Below are positions 52,911 to 58,354 of a stretch of DNA of 58,354 nt, in pieces (position 1 is the first letter of the stretch; every line of letters starts with the position of its first letter). A program made the translations under genes and the position numbers. Under the pieces are notes generated by a model. That model ran no database searches. It was not told the DNA's origin and was given only the letters and a program-made list of their open reading frames with translations. Source of the stretch: Treponema sp. (lineage in GTDB: Bacteria > Spirochaetota > Spirochaetia > Treponematales > Treponemataceae); assembly GCA_017381365.1 (NCBI GenBank), contig JAFOCI010000098.1, positions 1-58,354 of the forward strand. The letters run 5' to 3'.

Positions 52911-54725
52911 ATGACTCAAGAACAGAACTCCGAAAACTCTTATATTTTGGAAGGCCTTTTACAAGAATATCATTCTATCTGGCTGGTTGATAAAAACGAT
53001 TTAACTTTTACGCTTTATAGGGCCGGAGAAACAACTGGTGCAAAAAAGGCATTTGAAATTGCTTTTAAATTAAAAACTTATGATAAAATTCTGGAAGCTT
53101 ATGTTCAGAACGTTGTTGCAGAAAGAGATCGGGAACGCGTTAGAAAAGATGCCGATGTAAAAAATATTCTCAAGCAGATAAAGAAAAAAGGAATTTTTAC
53201 AATTAATTATCTTCGTTTTAATAATGAAGGCAAGGAAGTTTATCAACAGATGGCATTTGCCGACTCTAAAACTGACAAATTTATTATTGCTTTTAAAGAC
53301 ATCAATGAATCTTTAAAAAATGATATAGAAGGAATTGCAAAAGAAGAACGTCTGCGCCAATACCAGTCTGACGAAGAAACGCTGGAACTGATTCACGAAT
53401 CTCTAGGTTCTGCTTTGTGGGAAATCGAGTTTGACGAACATTGCAAAATTTCTAAAGTGCGATGGAGCAATCCGTTCCGCAAAATGCTGGGTTTTGAAAA
53501 TGAAATTGATTTTCCAAATATTTTTGAAAGTACAACCGATTTAATTTATGGCGAAAGCCACGACAAATTTTTAAGTGCATTCTGGGACTCTGTAAATGAT
53601 TTTTCAGGGAAAACTATTTTTGACGAAAATTTTCAGCTTTATACAAAAAATATTGGATTAAAATGGTTCCGTGGTGCAGGAAGAATTTCGCGACGCAGTG
53701 ACGGCTCTCCAAAAAGATTTGTAGGACTTTTCATAGACATTCAGGAAGAAGTTGAAAATTCCCTGAAAATTGAAAACCAGCTGAAAATTGTAAATGCACT
53801 TTGCCGGGGTTATCTGAATGTTTTTAAAATCAATCCAAAAGAGCGCAGTGCTACAATCATAAAACTGGACGGATATGTCACTCCTGGCCTGCACAAGGAT
53901 TCTACAGAAAAATATCCTTACGACGCTTTTGTCCGAAAATATATTCGTGAACGGGTTTTGCCAGAAGACCAGGATATGATGCTTCATGCTATGGACCTTA
54001 AAGTTGTTCAGGAAAAACTTAACCTTGATTCTGAGTACGATTCAAGCTACAGAGTAAAAATTGACGATGAAATTCATTTTTATCAGTTTAAGTATATTCG
54101 CCTTGAATCTGACGACAATTCTGAAATCATTGCTGGTTTTAAAAATATTGATGCACTCGTTATTGCCGCAAAAGAAAAAGAAGAATTGATTGCCCTTGCA
54201 GAAACAGATTTAATGACAAAGCTTTACAACAAAGTAAGCGGTGAGCGAAAAACAATTCAGGCACTTAATGAAAAGAAAAACGGACTTTTCTGTATTATGG
54301 ATGTTGATCACTTTAAGTTTTACAACGATGCATACGGTCATAGCATTGGTGACAAAGTTATCCGCGAAGTTGCCCGCTCAATTTCTGACTGTTTTCGCGG
54401 AGAAGACATAAAATTCCGTCTTGGCGGCGATGAATTTTCGATTTTTGCCTTTGAAATTACAGACAAAACCCTTGCAGAAACTATTTTGCAACGCTTTTTT
54501 GACCGCATTGATAGAATCATAATTCCTGAGCTTGTAGAAAATTGCATTTCTATTAGTCTTGGTGCTTCCATAATAACCGAAAATTCTTCTCGCGATTTTG
54601 AAACCATTTACAAACAGACCGATGAATGTGTTTATTTGAGCAAAAAATTCCAGGGAAATAAAATGACTTTTGTTGACGAGCTGTTAAACAATCAAAATGC
54701 TAAAGAAAATAACTTTTACAGATAA
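52911..54725 (+). CDS. diguanylate cyclase with PAS domain
   Basis: A 604-residue sensor cyclase without membrane segments. Residues about 1-140 are unassigned. About 150-275 is a PAS domain (ALWEIEFDEHCKISKVRWS, GLFIDIQEEVE). About 280-430 may be a second degenerate PAS. The GGDEF domain occupies about 435-590 with KFRLGGDEFSIFAFE and the inhibitory site RGED five residues before it. It makes c-di-GMP in response to a cytoplasmic signal. No Shine-Dalgarno sequence; a predicted leaderless transcript. MITE copies lie on both sides in opposite orientation. Confidence 0.9.
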   Translation: MTQEQNSENSYILEGLLQEYHSIWLVDKNDLTFTLYRAGETTGAKKAFEIAFKLKTYDKILEAYVQNVVAERDRERVRKDADVKNILKQIKKKGIFTINYLRFNNEGKEVYQQMAFADSKTDKFIIAFKDINESLKNDIEGIAKEERLRQYQSDEETLELIHESLGSALWEIEFDEHCKISKVRWSNPFRKMLGFENEIDFPNIFESTTDLIYGESHDKFLSAFWDSVNDFSGKTIFDENFQLYTKNIGLKWFRGAGRISRRSDGSPKRFVGLFIDIQEEVENSLKIENQLKIVNALCRGYLNVFKINPKERSATIIKLDGYVTPGLHKDSTEKYPYDAFVRKYIRERVLPEDQDMMLHAMDLKVVQEKLNLDSEYDSSYRVKIDDEIHFYQFKYIRLESDDNSEIIAGFKNIDALVIAAKEKEELIALAETDLMTKLYNKVSGERKTIQALNEKKNGLFCIMDVDHFKFYNDAYGHSIGDKVIREVARSISDCFRGEDIKFRLGGDEFSIFAFEITDKTLAETILQRFFDRIDRIIIPELVENCISISLGASIITENSSRDFETIYKQTDECVYLSKKFQGNKMTFVDELLNNQNAKENNFYR

Positions 54726-54732
54726 AAAGAGG

Positions 54733-54895
54733 AGGCTGTCCAATAAGTTTGCATTACGGTGGTTGAGTTTATCGAAACCACCACATTTAGTGTAGCAGTC
54801 ATTTCGACGAGTGGTTCCTGAGTCCTTCGACAGGCTCAGGAACCACCTGTCGAAGGGCTCAATGAGCGCTACACTCATTACTTTTGGGACAGCCC
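54733..54895 (+). repeat. long MITE-like repeat copy
   Basis: A 163-bp copy from AGGCTGTCC to GGGACAGCCC with both internal hairpins: GGTGGTT...AACCACC and CCTGAGTCCTTCGACAGGCTCAGG. It separates two convergent genes and may act as their terminator. Confidence 0.92.
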
Positions 54896-54897
54896 TA

Positions 54898-56057
54898 TCA
54901 ACTTTTATTTTTGTATAAAAGTTTGACCTTATTTTCAATGATGAAATATATCTTCATCGCAAATCTTTCAATTGTTTCTTTTCTTAACATTTCAACAAGT
55001 GAAAACACAATATAAACTACTATAAGTGTAAATATAGTCCATGGAATTATATATCCGGAATTTAACCTTTCTCCAATTTTAAATATCTTTTGCAATACGA
55101 ATGGATAAAAAATTAATTGACCATGTATTAAATAAACTCCAAATGTTGCTCCACCAAACTTATTTATAACAGCATTAAATTTTTCGGGTAATTCCTTAAA
55201 TCCGCAAAACAATAACATAGCAGCTATAATGCAAGACCAATTACTAATTAAATGACTTTTAATAAAATTCTTTTTTGGAATTTCAAATAAATCAAAAATA
55301 ATTCTTATTGACATAAACATTACAATGATGAGACAACCACCAATTATATTAAAACATGCTTTTCTTTTTGAAAAATTAGGAGAATATATTTTTATATATG
55401 TTGTTATAAAATAGCAGACAAAAAATATATCTAATCCTAAAACCATTGGTTTATATAACCCTTCTTTAGGCATTTCAGGCAACAAACAAACAATAGAAAA
55501 ACTTCCAATTGCTAAGATTAAATGCATTTTCTTTGTAAGATTTTTTATTAAAATATTTAGAAAAGGAATGCATATATAAAAAATTACATACGTTCCAGCA
55601 AACCAGTAAATATTATGATATAAAGGCGTTAAACTTAAAATCAATTCTTTTTTTGTTACTAAATGTTTCACTTCATCATATGTTGAACTTAAATATCTTT
55701 CAGAATCTAGAAAACTGACTATAGGAGTTTTTGATAACCACAAGGATAATGATATTACTAATGAAACGGAAAAAACTGAAAACCAGATTTTAAATAAATT
55801 TTTTATTGTAAATTTAGAATCAATCAAAAACCAACTTGAAATCATAATGAAAAGACAATTCCCCAGACTTCCTGTCCAACCTGAAACCATATCATGAAAG
55901 ATTTTTGCAGACATATTGCTTTCCAAGCCATACCCTAAGCAGTAACTTTGTGATGGTGTATGAGCTAATACAATAGAAAACATTGCTATGATTCTTAATA
56001 GCTCAAAGTTTGAATTTCGCCTTTTGAGTTGAGTTGAGTTGAGTTGAGTCTAAACAT
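54898..56057 (-). pseudogene. membrane O-acyltransferase (acyltransferase_3), out of frame at a pentanucleotide repeat
   Basis: An acyltransferase_3/OafA-type integral membrane protein with about ten membrane segments, which would O-acetylate a surface sugar. The typical N-terminus RRNSNFELLRIIAMFSIVLAHT is encoded, but the ATG at 56057 with its strong AAGGAGGAAT ribosome site is separated from it by five units of AACTC (four perfect, one GACTC), and this frame meets a stop after 19 codons. Removing one unit or adding two restores a 384-residue protein. An internal ATG at 55983 would give a 361-residue form without the first conserved residues and without a ribosome site. I read it as a phase-variable gene caught in the off state, not as dead. 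Confidence 0.82.
56026..56050 (-). repeat. AACTC pentanucleotide repeat after the acyltransferase start codon
   Basis: Four perfect GAGTT units and one GAGTC on the plus strand, starting five bases after the ATG of the minus-strand gene. Because five is not a multiple of three, each slip changes the reading frame. Confidence 0.92.
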
Positions 56058-56138
56058 TTTATTCCTCCTTGTGCAAGTATTATATCTATTTTTATTTTGA
56101 ATATTTTTTTTACACTTTGTCAATCAAATAGTTCTACT

Positions 56139-56447
56139 TTAATTTTTTTTCGCCAGATCTTTTTTCATTCCGTTCAGCAGCATTTTTACAAATTCAGAAT
56201 CTTCAAACTCTTCCACAAGAAACATTTTAGATTTACTTCCTTCATAGGGTATTTCAAGCTGGCAACCAGCAAGCATTCTTCTAGACGTTTCAGTCTGCTT
56301 CACCAGAAAACGATTATCGTAAATGCCGCCAAAAAGCGTTCCTTCAAAGTAAAGGCAATATTCTCCCATCATTTTGCAGGAAGTAACGTTCAACTCTCTG
56401 CCTAAACATTCCATTACATAATCATAATATTCTTTTGCTGTTGCCAT
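56139..56447 (-). CDS. TfoX N-terminal-domain protein
   Basis: A 102-residue protein matching the TfoX_N domain: YYDYVMECLGRELNVTSCKMMGEYCLYFEGTLFGGIYDN (about residues 7-45 in essence) and a helical C-terminus. Stand-alone TfoX_N proteins are common and their role outside competence control is unclear. GGAG lies in the last codons of the VOC remnant just upstream, so the two were probably once one operon. Confidence 0.85.
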   Translation of the reverse strand: MATAKEYYDYVMECLGRELNVTSCKMMGEYCLYFEGTLFGGIYDNRFLVKQTETSRRMLAGCQLEIPYEGSKSKMFLVEEFEDSEFVKMLLNGMKKDLAKKN

Positions 56448-56450
56448 GAA

Positions 56451-56593
56451 TTACTCCGTGATTTCTATCTGGTTACCTTCAAAACATAGAATTGAACTTT
56501 CAGTGTGCCAGCTTTTGCTTCAAAATATTTTTCAAAAAATTCCTTTGCTTTTTCTAATCCATGAACATACATTGCAATGTGTTCGATTTTCAT
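56451..56593 (-). pseudogene. VOC (glyoxalase-fold) gene remnant with internal deletion
   Basis: From the ATG at 56593 the frame reads MKIEHIAMYVHGLEKAKEFF, a typical VOC start, then GTLKVQFYVLKVTR and a stop at 56465. In another frame the following bases read WHTESSILCFEGNQIEITE, a typical VOC C-terminus, ending at 56451. About 75-80 central residues are missing, so an out-of-frame internal deletion has left only the two ends. Confidence 0.75.
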
Positions 56594-56664
56594 AAACCCA
56601 TCTCACCTCGACTAAAACAAACAGCCAGCCGCAAAATTACGACTGGCCGCTTTCTCGTTACCGC

Positions 56665-57294
56665 CTAGAACAGCTGTCCTGGGAGCTTAAGCTTTTCTTT
56701 GAATGGAAATTTCGAATCGTACTCAGCAAATGCTTCTGGATTCTTCATTGCCACAAAATAACCTTCATGATCTTTGTAAGAACCTGAAATTCCGTTCAAA
56801 AAACCTTCTTCCAGTTCCTTGCACAAAAAATATGGAGCATCACTTTTAGGGTCATCGGCATAGCGAATGCCTTTTGAACTTGCCACAACAAACCCGGATT
56901 TTCCGTAAAAATCAGAATTTCCGCAGATTAAAAGACAGCCAGCACCCATCTGTTTTGCTTTTTCCATGGAATAATCCAGAAGAATTTTTCCATATCCTTT
57001 GCGCTTAAAATCAGGATGAATAGAAATGGGTCCAAAAGTCATCATTTTGATTTGAGAACCATCATCCACATTGATTTTTGACCAGCAGTACATTACATGC
57101 CCGATTATTTTTCCATCCAGCTCAAGAACAAGGCTAAGCTCTGGAATAAAATCAGGATTTGTTCTGAATTGATTCAGAACATAATGCTCTGTACAGCCAG
57201 GGGTATAAACGTTCCAGAAAGAATCTCTGTTAAGATTTTCAACAGTTTCATAGTCCTTTTCTGTTTCAGGACGAATAATGTAGTTTGAGTTCAT
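56665..57294 (-). CDS. GNAT-family N-acetyltransferase
   Basis: A 209-residue acetyltransferase beginning YIIRPETEKDYETVENLNRD, with motif A FGPISIHPDFKRKGYGKILL (about residues 88-107) and GFVVASSKGIRYADD after it. It resembles YhbS-like GNAT proteins that acetylate small molecules; substrate unknown. CTGGAG lies before the ATG. A structured leader precedes it. Confidence 0.9.
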   Translation of the reverse strand: MNSNYIIRPETEKDYETVENLNRDSFWNVYTPGCTEHYVLNQFRTNPDFIPELSLVLELDGKIIGHVMYCWSKINVDDGSQIKMMTFGPISIHPDFKRKGYGKILLDYSMEKAKQMGAGCLLICGNSDFYGKSGFVVASSKGIRYADDPKSDAPYFLCKELEEGFLNGISGSYKDHEGYFVAMKNPEAFAEYDSKFPFKEKLKLPGQLF

Positions 57295-57335
57295 TGTTTT
57301 TCTCCAGCATCAGATTTTTCCAACATTTCCAACAA

Positions 57336-57495
57336 CCGGGAGAAGCCAAAAGATTAAAACGGCACAAGCCGCCTGGAATCTCCCGGCGCTATGCAATGCC
57401 CCAAACTTTTGCAGATTTTTCCGATGCGGTAAACCTAAAAAATGCTGTCGCATTTTTCTTAACGGTCTGTCCTTCACCACCGGCCATCAATGGCC
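57336..57495 (-). other. structured non-coding leader or repeat upstream of the GNAT gene
   Basis: Three hairpins lie in the 340-bp gap: CCGGGAGA (57336-57343) with TCTCCCGG (57379-57386) enclosing CGGC-ACAA-GCCG; AAAAATGC-TGTC-GCATTTTT (57438-57457); and GGCCAT-CA-ATGGCC (57482-57495). The stretch is more GC-rich than its surroundings. It does not match a riboswitch that I know. It may be a regulatory leader or a dispersed repeat. Confidence 0.45.
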
Positions 57496-57635
57496 TAACA
57501 CTCATCCACACTCCAAATATTTTATTCGTGACAAAAGCCACTTTAATTATTCTACCACAGTTTTTTCATTTCATCATTAAAGTATTAGTTTAATTATCTA
57601 ATCTTAAATAGTGAAATCAAAGACCTTGCAAAACA

Positions 57636-58100
57636 TCAATACAAATCATGAGAATTATTTGCATAATCTGAAAACAACTTTTTGCATTCAGCTCGACTTA
57701 ATTCTTCTCCATAATTTCCGTTGTTTCCTTCACTCCATTTTTTATAGAATGTTTCATCACGAAAACCAATTAAATCTGTATCTTCTATTGTGCAACCATA
57801 ATATGTTTTCGAAATATTTGCCCATAATATAGCCCCTTTACACATTGGACAAGGAGCAGCCGTAGTATATAAACTGCAGCCAGACAAATCATGAGTACCA
57901 AGATTTTTGCAGGCATCTCTAATAGCCATCATTTCTCCATGACATGTTGAATCATGATTTAACAGCACCTGATTATGACCTTTTCCAACAATTTTTCCAT
58001 CTTTTACGATTACACTTCCAAAAGGACCTCCATGCTTTTTTTCAATTCCTTCGTATGCTTCTTTTATTGCTTCCTGCATATAATTTTCATCTTTTTCCAT
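57636..58100 (-). CDS. nucleoside/guanine deaminase-like zinc enzyme
   Basis: A 154-residue cytidine-deaminase-superfamily protein in which HGEMMAIRDAC (zinc His and proton-shuttle Glu) and PCPMCKGAI (two zinc Cys) are visible. The C-terminal layout (TDLIGFRDETFYKKW and an aromatic end) resembles guanine deaminase GuaD of Bacillus, which converts guanine to xanthine. The usual HAE is HGE here. The start at 58100 has GAGG nearby; a longer frame to 58136 is less likely. Confidence 0.82.
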   Translation of the reverse strand: MEKDENYMQEAIKEAYEGIEKKHGGPFGSVIVKDGKIVGKGHNQVLLNHDSTCHGEMMAIRDACKNLGTHDLSGCSLYTTAAPCPMCKGAILWANISKTYYGCTIEDTDLIGFRDETFYKKWSEGNNGNYGEELSRAECKKLFSDYANNSHDLY

Positions 58101-58314
58101 AAACACCTCATGTAAAAAAACATCGTTGCAACTCAAATTTGCAAGGATAATGAGCCTATACTATTTTCAGGCTAACTTTACTATAATGAAAAACTCAAGT
58201 TTGACAATCACAACCACCAGGGCAAACGCATTTTAAATACTTTTAAAATAAATACTAAACAAAGTATAGTATTTAAAAATCTAAAAAAGCATTAGAATTC
58301 TTTCGGAGAAAAAA

Positions 58315-58354
58315 ATGACATTGAAAGAATCACTAATGACAATAAAAGATTTCA
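58315..58354 (+). CDS. start of a plus-strand gene (cut by the window edge)
   Basis: CGGAG lies nine bases before an ATG that opens MTLKESLMTIKDF, still open at the right edge. Upstream are an ACTATAATG -10-like box (58180-58189) and an inverted repeat AATACTA/TAGTATT (about 58252-58275). Too short to name. Confidence 0.5.
   Translation, partial: MTLKESLMTIKDF

Noticed and set aside
54684..54938. 84-residue open frame across the long MITE copy (similar frames at 68-328 and 24992-25180)
   Set aside because: These frames read through the repeat itself; the same peptide appears wherever the repeat does, without ribosome sites.
54898..55983. Acyltransferase starting at the internal ATG 55983 as the normal gene
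   Set aside because: It would drop the conserved first residues (FELLRIIAMF) and has no ribosome site, whereas the ATG at 56057 has an excellent one.
57285..57593. 102-residue plus-strand frame over the hairpin region
   Set aside because: It overlaps the GNAT start and structured DNA, has no ribosome site and shows no family features.

Overview
The window looks like chromosomal DNA of a host-associated spirochaete, most likely Treponema sensu lato. I infer this from AT-rich DNA, the style and mix of gene families (PPDK, PFL/DUF711 protein, Rsm22-type methyltransferase, several c-di-GMP proteins, a dCache chemotaxis receptor) and the dispersed repeats. No rRNA, tRNA, CRISPR array or intact transposase was seen. 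About 40 intact protein genes are supported, plus one gene split by an in-frame stop, one gene remnant, one gene switched out of frame at a short repeat, and two partial genes at the edges.

Left part (about 400-11,900, all on the minus strand): a tightly packed, partly overlapping operon resembling the aryl-polyene/flexirubin type of lipid-pigment cluster. In transcription order it encodes an O-methyltransferase, a small ketosynthase-N-domain protein, a PlsC acyltransferase, two acyl carrier proteins, a membrane-domain/AMP-ligase fusion, a hotdog dehydratase, a family 2 glycosyltransferase, a lipid-A-type acyltransferase, a hotdog thioesterase, a LolA-like carrier and an MMPL exporter. Full-length ketosynthases and a ketoreductase are not in the window.

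Middle (12,100-42,750): ppdK; a SpoU-type RNA methyltransferase; an Rrf2 regulator; a DUF763 gene overlapping a large HD-GYP/GNAT fusion; a znuACB-type metal ABC transporter; an S41 peptidase gene with an in-frame TAG; a sodium/proline symporter; a GNAT protein; a chemotaxis receptor with a sigma-28-like promoter; a PFL-family protein; a TPR-GGDEF protein followed by a TetR regulator; a long-chain acyl-CoA synthetase; and a ptsI-der-merR-rsm22-like operon.

Accessory cassette (42,804-47,304): a restriction-modification island of XRE regulator, YfbU protein, small membrane protein, C5-methyltransferase, PD-(D/E)xK nuclease, small protein and second C5-methyltransferase. It is bounded by a 14-bp perfect direct repeat that also marks where ptsI and the TrmN6-like gene would join. 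The second methyltransferase promoter holds a 21-bp palindrome.

Right part (47,300-58,354): TrmN6-like methyltransferase, NSS transporter, CPBP protease, DUF72, LUD and FMN-binding proteins, a PAS-GGDEF protein, a membrane O-acyltransferase gene with a pentanucleotide repeat just after its start codon (currently out of frame, so probably phase variable), a TfoX-N protein behind a VOC gene remnant, a GNAT protein, a guanine-deaminase-like protein and the start of another gene.

Two themes cross the window. One is a family of 88-165 bp MITE-like repeats with GGGGCTGTCC/GGACAGCCCC ends, mostly near gene ends, together with tandem duplications of gene 3' ends. The other is a set of genes whose -10 box lies only 5-9 bases before the start codon with no Shine-Dalgarno sequence, which suggests leaderless transcripts.
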